Shown here piece by piece: positions 16,251 through 25,320 of a stretch of DNA of 50,754 bases; the first letter of the stretch is position 1; each line of letters opens with the position of its first letter. The DNA is from Pseudomonadota bacterium (lineage in GTDB: Bacteria > Pseudomonadota > Gammaproteobacteria > Steroidobacterales > Woeseiaceae): positions 1 through 50,754 of the forward strand of contig JACZSM010000015.1 in the NCBI GenBank assembly GCA_022574185.1, read 5' to 3'. Under the pieces are notes generated by a model. The model did not search any database and was not told the DNA's origin. It saw only the letters and a program-made list of their open reading frames with translations. The position numbers and the translations under genes are program-made.

Positions 16251-17057
16251 TCAACCCCAGCTCCGATTGAGCAGTTCCTCCAGAACAAAGCGACTGCCGA
16301 AATAGGCGAGGCAGAGCACTGCAAAACCCCACAAATAAAGAAATACAGCGCGTCGGCCGCGCCAGCCGGCAAAGACTCTGCCGCCAAGCAGGACGCCAAA
16401 CAGCGCCAGGGCCAATAATGACAAAACTGTCTTGTGGACCAGGTGCTGTGCAAACAGATCTTCGACAAACGCAATACCCGATACGACGGCAAGCAGCAAG
16501 CTGATGAAGCCCGCGGATGCAACGCCAAACAGCAATTTCTCGGTTGTCTCGACCGGCGCGAACAGCTGCTTGCCGGTAGTCAATCGACCGGAACGTAGCC
16601 GGCGATCCTGGACCAACGAAAAGGTAGCGATAATGGCCCCCGCGGTGAGCAGGCCATAGGCGAACATCGATATCAGAATATGCGCCTGCATTTGCCAGGC
16701 CAGCGAGGAACCCGTAGCAATTGCAGGATTCATGCCCAGTGGAATTGTTGCAATCGCTGCCAGAGTGAGTAATCCCGCCGTCATACCGCGCAGCTTGGGT
16801 TCGAGTGCCCCGAGCAATCCGATCAAAGCCAGCTGCAGTCCAATCAGGGACAAGGCACTGGGAATAGACAGGCTCAAACCGCCGGCCAGGCGGATGTCGA
16901 GGTACAGGACCTGTCCGTGCAACATAAGACCAGCGCCGGCCAGAACTGTCGCGGCAATCAGCGCCTGGCGCGCGCGAATAGCATGGCTTGGCAGCCGATT
17001 CATAGCGAAAGCCATGGCTGACAACAGATACAGCAAAAGAATTGTGAATTGAGACAC
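16251..17057 (-). CDS. ypjD: CcsA/HemX-like inner-membrane protein (YpjD-like)
   Basis: The 268-aa protein has about eight membrane helices and belongs to the cytochrome c assembly protein superfamily (CcmC/CcsA/HemX fold). Its short conserved blocks are SLAWQMQAHILISMFAYGLL and HKTVLSLLAL, which carry the His residues at membrane boundaries seen in this family. E. coli YpjD (CorE) lies between ffh and yfjD, as here. It starts at GTG. A role in haem handling is suggested by the fold and one in cobalt resistance by the E. coli name; neither can be told from sequence. It is probably cotranscribed with the CNNM gene. Confidence 0.88.
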   Translation of the reverse strand: MSQFTILLLYLLSAMAFAMNRLPSHAIRARQALIAATVLAGAGLMLHGQVLYLDIRLAGGLSLSIPSALSLIGLQLALIGLLGALEPKLRGMTAGLLTLAAIATIPLGMNPAIATGSSLAWQMQAHILISMFAYGLLTAGAIIATFSLVQDRRLRSGRLTTGKQLFAPVETTEKLLFGVASAGFISLLLAVVSGIAFVEDLFAQHLVHKTVLSLLALALFGVLLGGRVFAGWRGRRAVFLYLWGFAVLCLAYFGSRFVLEELLNRSWG

Positions 17058-17136
17058 AGAAACTGGCCGGTGCTTAACCTAACGTTCCGCTGAACGAATC
17101 ATCCCATATGGCGAAGATCAATAGAACCCCAACACG

Positions 17137-17904
17137 ATGCATATACGAATTCTGGGTTGCAGTGGTGGCATTGGTGCCGGGTCTCGTACCTCGGCCATGC
17201 TCATCGACAATGACGTCCTGATCGACGCAGGTACCGGCATAGGTGACCTGGCGCTTGAGGATCTGGACACGATTCGTCATGTCTTTCTGACCCACGCACA
17301 TCTCGACCATATTGCCGGATTGCCGCTGCTGGTCGATCGCGTTTTCGATGAGAATTTCGATGTGCCGATCACGGTATATGCGCGCGAGGAAACCCTCAGG
17401 GCAATCCAGGAGCATATCTTCAACGGTGTGATCTGGCCCGATTTTGCCAAGCTGCCGTCTCCTCAAAACCCGATGTTGCGCTATCGCGTTTGCAGCCCTG
17501 GCGACACGATTACCATCGCACATCGCGACTTCTATGCGATTGATGTGCGGCACAGCGTACCGTCGCTCGGCTACACGGTGAAAAATTCGGGCGGTTCTAT
17601 TGCCATCAGTGGAGATACCAAAAGTAACGAAACGCTCTGGCCCGTGCTGAATGCCTGTGACGACCTCAAGATATTGGTCATCGAGGTATCGTTTCCCGAC
17701 GAATTGGAGAAACTCGCAACCGCATCGGGTCACTATTGCCCGAAAACGATGACACGCGACCTCGAAAGGCTGCGCCAGAATCCCGAAATCTGGATCACTG
17801 GCATGAAACCCGGTGAAGAGGCTACCATTCTGGAACAGGTGCTTCGCGCTGCGCCTGACAGGAACATCCAGATGCTCTGCTCAGGCGACGTTCTAACCGT
17901 GTAA
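17137..17904 (+). CDS. MBL-fold class-II 3',5'-cyclic nucleotide phosphodiesterase
   Basis: This 255-aa metallo-beta-lactamase-fold hydrolase matches the PDEase class II type (yeast PDE1 and Vibrio CpdP relatives). The metal motif is THAHLDH, with IDAGTGIGDL upstream and further His/Asp ligands in DVRHSVPSLGYTV and ISGDTKSNETLW. The FPDELEKLATASGHY block is typical of the class-II PDE branch. Hydrolysis of cAMP to AMP is the likely activity, but the sequence does not separate cAMP from cGMP or other cyclic substrates. No signal peptide is seen, so it is probably cytoplasmic, unlike CpdP. It sits between ypjD and ffh, transcribed with ffh (48-base gap). Confidence 0.85.
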   Translation: MHIRILGCSGGIGAGSRTSAMLIDNDVLIDAGTGIGDLALEDLDTIRHVFLTHAHLDHIAGLPLLVDRVFDENFDVPITVYAREETLRAIQEHIFNGVIWPDFAKLPSPQNPMLRYRVCSPGDTITIAHRDFYAIDVRHSVPSLGYTVKNSGGSIAISGDTKSNETLWPVLNACDDLKILVIEVSFPDELEKLATASGHYCPKTMTRDLERLRQNPEIWITGMKPGEEATILEQVLRAAPDRNIQMLCSGDVLTV

Positions 17905-17952
17905 TTCTGCTTTTGTTGCCGCCCGTGGTGCTGCATACCTTAGAATCCCCGC

Positions 17953-19314
17953 ATGTTTGATAATCTCAGCAGCAGGCTGGTCGACGCCATACGCAATGTC
18001 TCGGGCAAGGGTCGGCTCACGGAAGACAACATCAAGGACACGCTGCGGCAGGTTCGGCTTGCGTTACTCGAAGCCGACGTTGCGTTGGCAGTTGTTAAGG
18101 GGTTCATTGATCGTATTCGCGACCGGGCAGTCGGCGCAGAGGTCGGTAAGAGCCTGACACCCGGTCAAGCCCTCATCAAGATCATTCACAGCGAGTTGGT
18201 CAGCCTGCTCGGTGAGCAACACTTACCTTTCGATTTCAAAGCGCAGCCGCCAGTGGTCATATTGCTGGCCGGCTTGCAAGGATCCGGCAAGACAACGACT
18301 GCGGCGAAACTTGCGAAACGGCTCATCGATAAGGATAAAAAACGCGTGATGCTGGTAAGCGTCGACGTGTATCGACCGGCCGCGATATTGCAATTGCAAG
18401 TGCTCGCGACGGAAGTAGGCGCACTGCACTGTCAGAGCAGTATCGACGACCAACCTGTTGCGATCATAGATCGAGCACTGGATGAGGCCCGGCGATCACA
18501 CGCTGACGTGCTGATTATCGATACGGCAGGCCGATTGCACGTTGACGACGACATGATGCGCGAATTGGCTGCCGTGCATGCGCGCGCAGATCCGCACGAA
18601 ACCCTGTTTGTGGTTGACAGTATGGCAGGCCAGGATGCCGTCAATGCGGCTACGGTTTTCGACAACACGCTATCGCTGACTGGTGTGGTGCTGACCAAGG
18701 CAGACGGCGATGCCAGAGGCGGTGTGGCGTTGTCAGTACGGGAGGTCACGGGCAAGCCAATCCGTTTCCTGGGCGTTGGCGAAAAGCTCGACGCGCTGGA
18801 AGCTTTTCACCCAGATCGAATGGCATCGCGGATTCTGGGCATGGGCGATGTGTTGACACTCGTCGAAGAGATCGAGGACAAGGTCAGCAGGGACAAGGCC
18901 GAAAAGCTCGCGAGGAAGATCAGGAAAGGGCGGGGTTTTGACATGTCCGATCTCAAAGACCAGTTCGAACAAATGATGAACATGGGTGGTCTCGGCGCAA
19001 TGCTCGAAAAACTGCCTATGGCGGGGAACATCAATCCGGCAGCTCTCAAAGACAGTGCTCATGAGCATCAACTCAAGCGGCAGGTGGCAATCATCAACTC
19101 GATGACCCCCGGCGAGCGACGATTTCCGAAGACGATCAACGGTTCGCGACGAAAACGAATTGCCACGGGCTCAGGACTGCAGGTTCAGGACGTCAATCGA
19201 CTGCTCAAGCAATTTATGCAGATGGAAAAAATGATGAAAAAGATGTCTCGAGGCGGCGTGAAAAAGATGCTGCGGGGCATGGCAGGAGGAGGGATGCCGC
19301 CCGGATTGCACTGA
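17953..19314 (+). CDS. ffh: Signal recognition particle protein Ffh
   Basis: Ffh is the SRP54 homologue that binds 4.5S RNA and nascent signal sequences and docks with FtsY for cotranslational membrane insertion. The 453-aa protein has the N domain (1 to about 85) and the G domain with GLQGSGKTTT (107-116), DVYRPAAILQL, DTAGRL and TKADGDARGG. A Met-rich M domain follows (about 300-453) with the RNA-binding helix-turn (GSRRKRIATGSG) and PPG near the end. All GTPase motifs are intact. It lies directly upstream of the S16 operon, as in most gammaproteobacteria. Confidence 0.98.
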   Translation: MFDNLSSRLVDAIRNVSGKGRLTEDNIKDTLRQVRLALLEADVALAVVKGFIDRIRDRAVGAEVGKSLTPGQALIKIIHSELVSLLGEQHLPFDFKAQPPVVILLAGLQGSGKTTTAAKLAKRLIDKDKKRVMLVSVDVYRPAAILQLQVLATEVGALHCQSSIDDQPVAIIDRALDEARRSHADVLIIDTAGRLHVDDDMMRELAAVHARADPHETLFVVDSMAGQDAVNAATVFDNTLSLTGVVLTKADGDARGGVALSVREVTGKPIRFLGVGEKLDALEAFHPDRMASRILGMGDVLTLVEEIEDKVSRDKAEKLARKIRKGRGFDMSDLKDQFEQMMNMGGLGAMLEKLPMAGNINPAALKDSAHEHQLKRQVAIINSMTPGERRFPKTINGSRRKRIATGSGLQVQDVNRLLKQFMQMEKMMKKMSRGGVKKMLRGMAGGGMPPGLH

Positions 19315-19384
19315 TCCAGGCCGTCGATCCAGGCATGCGTTGCTAAGATACCGAAATCCCTAGAGTTATTCGTCGTAAAAACGC

Positions 19385-19412
19385 TTCACATTTGAATTGA
19401 AACCGGTACAAT
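19385..19412 (+). promoter_or_regulatory. Predicted sigma-70 promoter of the rpsP operon
   Basis: A -35 box TTCACA (19385-19390) is separated by 16 bases from a -10 box TACAAT (19407-19412). Each differs from consensus at one position. This lies about 65 bases before the S16 start, in the 164-bp gap after ffh. The leader between it and rpsP contains a short inverted repeat (actcgg...ccgagt). Confidence 0.65.
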
Positions 19413-19478
19413 GCGCGCTACTCGGGTCGCTCCGAGTGCAGGCGTATCCGCCTATCACAGGTAAATAATGGAAAAGTA

Positions 19479-19736
19479 ATGGTCAGTATTCGTCTTTCGC
19501 GCGCGGGCGCGAAAAAACGTCCTTTTTATCACCTGGTTGTCACCGACAGTCGTAATCGTCGGGACGGCCGGTACATCGAGCGTGTGGGCTTCTTCAATCC
19601 GCTGGGTAAGGATCATGAAGAAAATCTTCGCATCGACCTGGAACGGGTTGATTACTGGATGGGCCAGGGTGCCCAGCCATCAGAGCGTGTAGCTTCGCTG
19701 TTGAAGATGCATCGCAAGGCTCACGCTAGCAATTAA
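19479..19736 (+). CDS. rpsP: 30S ribosomal protein S16
   Basis: This 85-aa small-subunit assembly protein begins [21 protein letters not shown] and contains the family hallmark [20 protein letters not shown]. Length and composition are normal. It is the first gene of the S16 operon (rpsP-rimM-trmD-rplS), with a predicted promoter just upstream. Confidence 0.98.
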   Translation: MVSIRLSRAGAKKRPFYHLVVTDSRNRRDGRYIERVGFFNPLGKDHEENLRIDLERVDYWMGQGAQPSERVASLLKMHRKAHASN

Positions 19737-19761
19737 GAAAGTCGCTTTATCACAGCCCGTA

Positions 19762-20244
19762 TTGATGGGACGGGTCGCGGGTCTCTTTGGCGTCAAGGGC
19801 TGGGTTAAAGTGTTTTCTTACACGCAGCCACGCGAAGCAATTCTGAAATACGATCGCTGGTTCCTGATGCGAGACGGGGCGTGGCAAGCGACGGCAGTAG
19901 TCGAGGGTAAGCGGCATGGCAAGGGTGTCATCGTTCTGCTGGACGGAGTTGCTGATCGGGACCAGGCCGCAGATTGGCTTGCCTGTGACATAGCGGTCGC
20001 TCGCGACGATTTGCCAGAACCCGGAGATGGCACCTACTATTGGCGCGATCTCAAGGGATTGCGAGTGGTTCGTCGCGATGGTACGGAGTTCGGCAAGGTT
20101 GCGTACCTGATGGAAACCGGCGCGAATGACGTGTTGGTAATCGATGGGGAGCAGGAACGGTTAATTCCGTTTATTTTGGATAAAGTCATTCTCGATGTGG
20201 ATTTCGCTGCAGGCGTTATCACCGTCGATTGGGAGTGGGACTGA
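19762..20244 (+). CDS. rimM: Ribosome maturation factor RimM
   Basis: RimM binds S19 and helps assemble the 30S head and process 16S rRNA. The 160-aa call has the N-terminal RimM barrel ([18 protein letters not shown]) and a C-terminal PRC-like barrel ([12 protein letters not shown]...[10 protein letters not shown], then RLIPFI). The start is uncertain. TTG 19762 and ATG 19765 begin just inside the conserved block with no clear ribosome-binding site. The frame is open upstream and would add KKVALSQPV from a possible ATT codon at 19732 overlapping the rpsP stop. Other RimM proteins usually have several residues before this block. Confidence 0.95.
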   Translation: MMGRVAGLFGVKGWVKVFSYTQPREAILKYDRWFLMRDGAWQATAVVEGKRHGKGVIVLLDGVADRDQAADWLACDIAVARDDLPEPGDGTYYWRDLKGLRVVRRDGTEFGKVAYLMETGANDVLVIDGEQERLIPFILDKVILDVDFAAGVITVDWEWD

Positions 20245-20248
20245 CGTC

Positions 20249-20992
20249 ATGCACATCGCGGTTGTCAGTATCTTCCCGGAAATGGTCGGTCAGGTTGTCG
20301 AATATGGGGTTGTCGGGCGCGCAGAGAAACGCGGTCTGTTGTCCTTGCACTACGAGAATCCGCGCGACTATACCGAAGATAGTCACCGCACGGTCGATGA
20401 TCGTCCGTACGGTGGCGGACCCGGAATGGTTTTGAAATACGAGCCGGGGGCCAAGGCCATTCGCGCGGCAAGAAACAAGCTGCCGGCGGATAGCCTGGTT
20501 GTTTGCCTGTCGCCACAAGGTGCGATATTTGATCAGGCGACGGCGCAGCGGTTTGCGAAGCTGCCGGGAATGATTTTGCTGGCTGGTCGGTACGAAGGCA
20601 TCGACGAGCGGTTGATCGATGCCGAAGTTGACGAGGAATTGTCCTTAGGTGACTTCGTCATGTCGGGTGGCGAGATCGCTGCAATGGCAGTTATCGACGC
20701 CGTTGCAAGATTGCTACCTGGGGTTCTCGGTGACGAGGAGTCCGCGGCACAGGATTCGTTCATGCAGGGCTTGCTGGATCATCCTCATTACACGCGTCCC
20801 GAAAGTGTGGATGGTCTCAAGGTACCGGCAGTGCTGTTGTCCGGTGATCACGCGCGAATTGCGCGTTGGCGGTACAAACAAGCGTTGGGCAGGAGCTTTT
20901 TGCGACGACCGGAGCTTGTAGAGCGATTGAAATTGAGTCAGGAGCAACGAAAGTTGCTTGATGAGTTTTTGCAAGAGCAGGTGCGGGTGTAG
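20249..20992 (+). CDS. trmD: tRNA (guanine-N1-)-methyltransferase TrmD
   Basis: TrmD methylates N1 of G37 next to the anticodon, which prevents +1 frameshifting. It is an essential knotted SPOUT enzyme. The 247-aa protein begins [13 protein letters not shown] chose the ATG at 20249 because that is the conserved N-terminus and a GGGAG lies upstream. Motifs are [22 protein letters not shown] (SAM knot) and [12 protein letters not shown], and the C-terminal domain ends in the helical [12 protein letters not shown] region. It follows rimM by four bases. Confidence 0.97.
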   Translation: MHIAVVSIFPEMVGQVVEYGVVGRAEKRGLLSLHYENPRDYTEDSHRTVDDRPYGGGPGMVLKYEPGAKAIRAARNKLPADSLVVCLSPQGAIFDQATAQRFAKLPGMILLAGRYEGIDERLIDAEVDEELSLGDFVMSGGEIAAMAVIDAVARLLPGVLGDEESAAQDSFMQGLLDHPHYTRPESVDGLKVPAVLLSGDHARIARWRYKQALGRSFLRRPELVERLKLSQEQRKLLDEFLQEQVRV

Positions 20993-21043
20993 AATCCCGA
21001 CCGGCACGACAAGGTACGGCCGTTGGCCGACAGGTAGAGAGAA

Positions 21044-21388
21044 ATGAGCAAAATAATTGAAGCGATCGAAAAAGAGCAGATGGACAAGGAGATTCCTGAA
21101 TTTTCTCCCGGTGATACCGTCGTCGTTCAGGTCAAAGTCAAAGAGGGCACCCGCGAGCGATTGCAGGCATTCGAAGGTGTCGTGATTGCGAAGCGCAATC
21201 GGGGCCTGAATTCGGCATTCACGGTCCGAAAAATCTCGCACGGGGAAGGCGTTGAACGCGTATTTCAGACCTACAGCCCCATGGTCAGCTCGATCCAGGT
21301 CAAGCGCCGCGGTGATGTACGCCGTGCGAAGCTGTACTATCTTCGAGGTCGTACCGGTAAGGCCGCGAGAATTAAGGAAAAAATATAG
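21044..21388 (+). CDS. rplS: 50S ribosomal protein L19
   Basis: This 114-aa protein lies at the 30S-50S interface. The conserved blocks are [40 protein letters not shown] and [27 protein letters not shown]. Length is normal. An AGAGA precedes the ATG. It is the last gene of the S16 operon. I see no strong terminator in the 120 bp before the next gene. Confidence 0.98.
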   Translation: MSKIIEAIEKEQMDKEIPEFSPGDTVVVQVKVKEGTRERLQAFEGVVIAKRNRGLNSAFTVRKISHGEGVERVFQTYSPMVSSIQVKRRGDVRRAKLYYLRGRTGKAARIKEKI

Positions 21389-21508
21389 TTCTCGTATCGG
21401 GGTCTCCGGGCAGCAGTCATTCGAAAAACATCAGGTAATCATCAACAAATAGACACGACAGTGGCAACGCTTAGGCGTAGTTTTCTATTCATCAGGCAGG
21501 AGATGGGT

Positions 21509-22363
21509 ATGAAAAGCTTAGGCGTGCTGATGCTGCTTAGTGCGAGTCTGCTGAGCAGCGGCTGTGCGACCCTGGCGTCGAATATGGCGACCAGTTTTGG
21601 TAACAATCTCACGGGTGCGATCCTCAATCAGGACGACCCCGAGCTTGTACGTGCCGGAATGCCCGCATACATCCTGTTGCTCGATAGTTTTCTCCAGGGC
21701 AACCCTGATAGTCCCGCGCTGTTGTCATCTGCTGCGTCGATGTATGCGTCTTACGGCGCCGTATTCGCCGATGATGAGCTGCGGGCGTCACGCCTGACGA
21801 CCCGCGCGCGAAATTACGGACTCAGGGCGATGTGTCGAATTTACGCCGACGCATGCGGCTGGCGAAGCATGCGCTACAAGGAGTTCGTCGTCAGTCTGCA
21901 AGGCGTTACCAAGAAACATTCCGATGTACTTTATGTTTATGGATTTGCGACACTCGCGTTCTTGCGCGCGCACAGTTCCGATCTCAATTCATTGGCCGAA
22001 GTGCCGCATGCGGAAGCGCTTTTTGAACACTACTTCAAGATTGTCGGTGAGTCGGCCAACGGTGCCGCACATACTTATTATGCTTCTGTTTTGACACTGC
22101 GACCGCCGGCCTTGGGCGGCGATTTTGACAAAGCGCAGTATCATTTTGAGCGAGCTATCGAGATATCGCATGGCCGGGACCTGGGCGCAAAAGTTGCGTA
22201 CGCGAGGGATTATGCAAGACAGCTTTATATAAGGGACTTGCACGATCGTCTGCTCAACGAGGTCCTGCAGGCGGACCCTTATGCAGACGGCTTGACGCTG
22301 ACAAACGTCATGGCCCAGGACGAGGCCAAAACTTTGTTAGACGAAGCCGACGACTATTTCTGA
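21509..22363 (+). CDS. tatT: TatT-type TPR lipoprotein of a TRAP transporter
   Basis: The 284-aa lipoprotein has a signal peptide and lipobox ending SSGC (cysteine about residue 20). Helical repeats fill the rest of the protein, with YADACGWRSMRY near the middle. It matches the 'TRAP transporter TatT component' family, described from Treponema pallidum Tp0956. There the trimeric TPR protein binds the substrate-binding partner TatP in the periplasm. The ATG at 21509 follows AGGAG (21498-21502) at six bases and starts a proper signal peptide; the frame is open further upstream to 21461. The neighbouring dctP, dctQ and dctM complete the system. Which membrane anchors it is inferred (residue +2 is Ala, not Asp, so outer membrane is possible). 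Confidence 0.88.
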   Translation: MKSLGVLMLLSASLLSSGCATLASNMATSFGNNLTGAILNQDDPELVRAGMPAYILLLDSFLQGNPDSPALLSSAASMYASYGAVFADDELRASRLTTRARNYGLRAMCRIYADACGWRSMRYKEFVVSLQGVTKKHSDVLYVYGFATLAFLRAHSSDLNSLAEVPHAEALFEHYFKIVGESANGAAHTYYASVLTLRPPALGGDFDKAQYHFERAIEISHGRDLGAKVAYARDYARQLYIRDLHDRLLNEVLQADPYADGLTLTNVMAQDEAKTLLDEADDYF

Positions 22364-22413
22364 TGTGCAGTCATATCAATCAGACCTGGCTCTCAAAACG
22401 GGACGGCAATGCA

Positions 22414-23457
22414 ATGAAAAAACTCGCACTGTTGATTGTGACGTTGGTCGCAAGCGGGCTGGTAAATGCGGCAGATAAAAAACCAGTAACGCTAAGGATT
22501 GCCACGCTTGCGCCCGAAGCGTCCGCGTGGGTGCAGGCAATGCGGCAAGGCGCCAAAGACATCAAGAACCGCACAGCTGGGCGAGTTGTCATCAAACTCT
22601 ATCCTGGTGGTATCCAGGGCAGCGATCAGCAAGTGCTGCGCAAGTTCAGGACCTCATTGCAGGGCGGTGCGTTTACGCCATCGGCATTCGCTGACCTGTA
22701 CCCCGACATTAATCTGTACAGCCTGCCACTGACATTTCAGTCTGAAGCGGAGGCAGCCTACGTTCGCAGCCGCATGGATATTCATTTGATTAATGGTTTG
22801 AAAGCAAAGGGCTACATTTGTTTTGGCATTGCAGGCACCGGATTCGCGCTCATTATGTCGTCTAAGCCAATTTATAGTGCGGCGGATCTCAAGGGCAAGA
22901 AAGTATGGGTACCCGAAGGGGATGGCGTCAGTTACCGATCGATGCAGGCATTAGGCGTGTCCCCGCAGCCTCTGCCTTTGACGGATGTGTTGCTTGGGTT
23001 GCGGACGAATCTGATTGATATCGCCCCAGTATCGTCGCTCGGCGCCCTGTTCATGCAATGGCATACTAGCGTGGACTACCTGACGGACATGCCGCTGGTG
23101 TACACCTACGGTTTCATGGTGATTAAAGACACGGCATTCAAGAGGATTGACCCAAAGGACAGAGAGATCGTGCGGCAAGTCATGGAGAAAATTTACAGCG
23201 ATGCAGACGCTGCGATTGCTGTCGAAGATGCGAAGGCCAAACAAGTGCTGCTGGACCACGGTATGCAACGTATCGTACCGAGCGCAGCCGAAGTGGCGAG
23301 TATTCGCAAGACCATGGCCGATTCGAATCGAAAACTCGCCCAAGAGGGAGTTATCTCTGAAGCGCTCTACGATGAGATGCTTCGTTATATCGACGAGTAT
23401 CGCAGTGAACAGGAGAGCGCTGACGAAAACGTCACAAAGGGCGCGGAAGCAGCTTAA
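22414..23457 (+). CDS. dctP: TRAP transporter substrate-binding protein, DctP family
   Basis: The 347-aa periplasmic receptor has a Sec signal peptide, with cleavage predicted after GLVNA (about residue 19). The mature part starts ADKKPVTLRIATLAPEAS, and the IKLYPGG, SADLKGKKVWVPEGD-like and PLTDVLLGL segments are typical of DctP. The ligand is not predictable: partners of TatT proteins in the TPAT group have been linked to hydrophobic ligands, whereas other DctP proteins bind C4-dicarboxylates or other acids. The ATG at 22414 was chosen for the signal peptide. The last 20 residues are charged and extend beyond the usual fold. dctQ starts 18 bases later. Confidence 0.93.
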   Translation: MKKLALLIVTLVASGLVNAADKKPVTLRIATLAPEASAWVQAMRQGAKDIKNRTAGRVVIKLYPGGIQGSDQQVLRKFRTSLQGGAFTPSAFADLYPDINLYSLPLTFQSEAEAAYVRSRMDIHLINGLKAKGYICFGIAGTGFALIMSSKPIYSAADLKGKKVWVPEGDGVSYRSMQALGVSPQPLPLTDVLLGLRTNLIDIAPVSSLGALFMQWHTSVDYLTDMPLVYTYGFMVIKDTAFKRIDPKDREIVRQVMEKIYSDADAAIAVEDAKAKQVLLDHGMQRIVPSAAEVASIRKTMADSNRKLAQEGVISEALYDEMLRYIDEYRSEQESADENVTKGAEAA

Positions 23458-23475
23458 CGCTGCCGGTCACTTGCC

Positions 23476-23997
23476 GTGAAGCAATCAATGTTCGCTACGC
23501 TCGCCCGGCTCGATCGAATTGGCCGGGAGCTCGAAAACTTCGCATTGGTGACGTTGCTGTGCAGCATGATGTTGCTCGCCGTTGGCCAGATCGTTCTCAG
23601 AGAAGTTTTCAATACAGGCATTATCTGGGCCGCTGAGCTCTTGAGGCTCATGGTACTTTGGCTCACGATGATTGCCATGATCACGGCGTGTCGCGATGAT
23701 CGTCATATACGAATCGACGCCATATCACACCTGTTGCCTGCGTCAGCGATAAAATTCACGCGAGCTATGGTCGATATGTTCGCTGCAATCGTCTGCGCTG
23801 TCATCGCGTGGCAGTCCTATCGTTACCTGCAAATTGAAATCGAGTATCAGGACCGGGTGCTCATTGACACGCCCGCATGGATTGCGCACAGCATAGTCCC
23901 GACGGCCTTCGCGTTGACGGGCTACCGGTTTATCGTCAGCGCCCTGAAGAAGGCACTGGGTGTCGATGAGATTGAAGATCGGGGCGCGGTGCTGTGA
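23476..23997 (+). CDS. dctQ: TRAP transporter small permease, DctQ family
   Basis: This 173-aa inner-membrane protein has four predicted helices. The second block, WAAELLRLMVLWLTMIAM, is followed by a charged DDRHIRIDA loop, the signature of DctQ. It pairs with the large permease to form the membrane domain of the sodium-driven TRAP transporter. The start is GTG. Its stop overlaps the dctM GTG start (GTGA), which indicates translational coupling. Confidence 0.93.
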   Translation: MKQSMFATLARLDRIGRELENFALVTLLCSMMLLAVGQIVLREVFNTGIIWAAELLRLMVLWLTMIAMITACRDDRHIRIDAISHLLPASAIKFTRAMVDMFAAIVCAVIAWQSYRYLQIEIEYQDRVLIDTPAWIAHSIVPTAFALTGYRFIVSALKKALGVDEIEDRGAVL

Positions 23998-25256
23998 TTA
24001 TATTCAGTATCGTATTGGTCTTGCTCGCCATTCTTGGCGCGCCGCTGTTTGTAGTCATTGCTTCGAGTGCGATGCTTGGATTTACGTCAGACGATACCGA
24101 TCTGATGAATATGGCGATCGAAATCCTGGGCATTGCCGATATGCCGTTCCTGACCGCGATCCCGTTGTTTACTTTTGCCGGCTATCTGTTAAGCGAAAGT
24201 AATGCACCTAAACGGCTGGTCAGAATGACCGGTGCTCTACTGGGCTGGATGCCCGGCGGTCTCGCAGTGATTTCGCTGGCGGCGTGCGCATTTTTTACGG
24301 CTTTCACTGGCGCATCCGGCGTGACAATCATCGCGCTTGGTGCGTTATTGTATCCGGCCCTGACCCAAGATGGTTATCCCGAGCGGTTCAGTCTCGGTCT
24401 CGTCACGGCGTCGGGCAGCCTCGGATTGCTGTTTGCTCCCTCACTGCCGCTTATTTTGTATGGCGTTATTGCCGAGGTTTCAATCGACGACCTGTTTCTC
24501 GCCGGAATCCTGCCTGGCATTTTGATGATTATCATGTTGTCGGGCTGGAGCTTGTGGGTAAATCGCGGCAACCGCCAGATGATCAAGACGTTTTCCTGGA
24601 GAGAGCTTGGTGCTGCTGCTCGCGAATCTGTTTGGGAATTGCCGCTGCCGTTCGTGGTTCTGGGTGGCATCTATTCGGGATTTTTCGCGGTCTCAGAGGC
24701 TGCGGCAATTACGGCGTTATACGTGCTGATTGTCGAAGTCGTCATCCTTCGTGAGATAAAGATATCGGACCTGCCGAAAGTCATACGCGCATCAATGGTC
24801 CTGGTCGGCGGCATCCTGATCATTTTAACCATGTCGCTGGCGTCGACCAACTACATGATTAGTGCCGGCATCCCGCAGATGCTGCTCGAGTTGGTTTCAA
24901 ATCTCGTCACGAGCCAAACGTCATTCCTGCTGTTACTACTGGTCTTTTTGCTCGTGCTTGGCGCGATTCTGGATATTTTTTCGGCCATCGTGCTGGTGGT
25001 GCCCTTGATCCTGCCGATTGCGGCCGGCTACGATATACACCCTGTGCACCTGGGCATCGTCTTCCTCGTGGCGATGCAACTTGGCTATCTGACACCACCG
25101 GTCGGCCTGAATCTATTCATTTCCAGCTATCGATTTCAGAAGTCGATTCTGTACGTGTACTCCGCGACGTTCCCATTCCTGATGATTCTGCTGCTATCGG
25201 TCGTCGTTATCGCGTTCTGGCCCGGTCTGTCACTGTGGCTGGTGCCGAACCGATAG
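23994..25256 (+). CDS. dctM: TRAP transporter large permease, DctM family
   Basis: The 420-aa polytopic protein (about 12 membrane segments) is the transport-catalysing subunit. Typical motifs are FTAFTGASGVTIIALGALLYP, ASGSLGLLFAPSLPLILYGVI and the late GYLTPPVGLNLF. Unlike some TRAP systems, dctQ and dctM are not fused here. The start is GTG and overlaps dctQ. It ends 64 bases before a secreted beta-propeller gene, possibly in the same transcript. Confidence 0.95.
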   Translation: MIIFSIVLVLLAILGAPLFVVIASSAMLGFTSDDTDLMNMAIEILGIADMPFLTAIPLFTFAGYLLSESNAPKRLVRMTGALLGWMPGGLAVISLAACAFFTAFTGASGVTIIALGALLYPALTQDGYPERFSLGLVTASGSLGLLFAPSLPLILYGVIAEVSIDDLFLAGILPGILMIIMLSGWSLWVNRGNRQMIKTFSWRELGAAARESVWELPLPFVVLGGIYSGFFAVSEAAAITALYVLIVEVVILREIKISDLPKVIRASMVLVGGILIILTMSLASTNYMISAGIPQMLLELVSNLVTSQTSFLLLLLVFLLVLGAILDIFSAIVLVVPLILPIAAGYDIHPVHLGIVFLVAMQLGYLTPPVGLNLFISSYRFQKSILYVYSATFPFLMILLLSVVVIAFWPGLSLWLVPNR

Positions 25257-25320
25257 GGCTGGTAGCAGTCAAACCGATTACGTACACTTTCGATCAAGCA
25301 AATTCCTGGCGAGATCTGTC

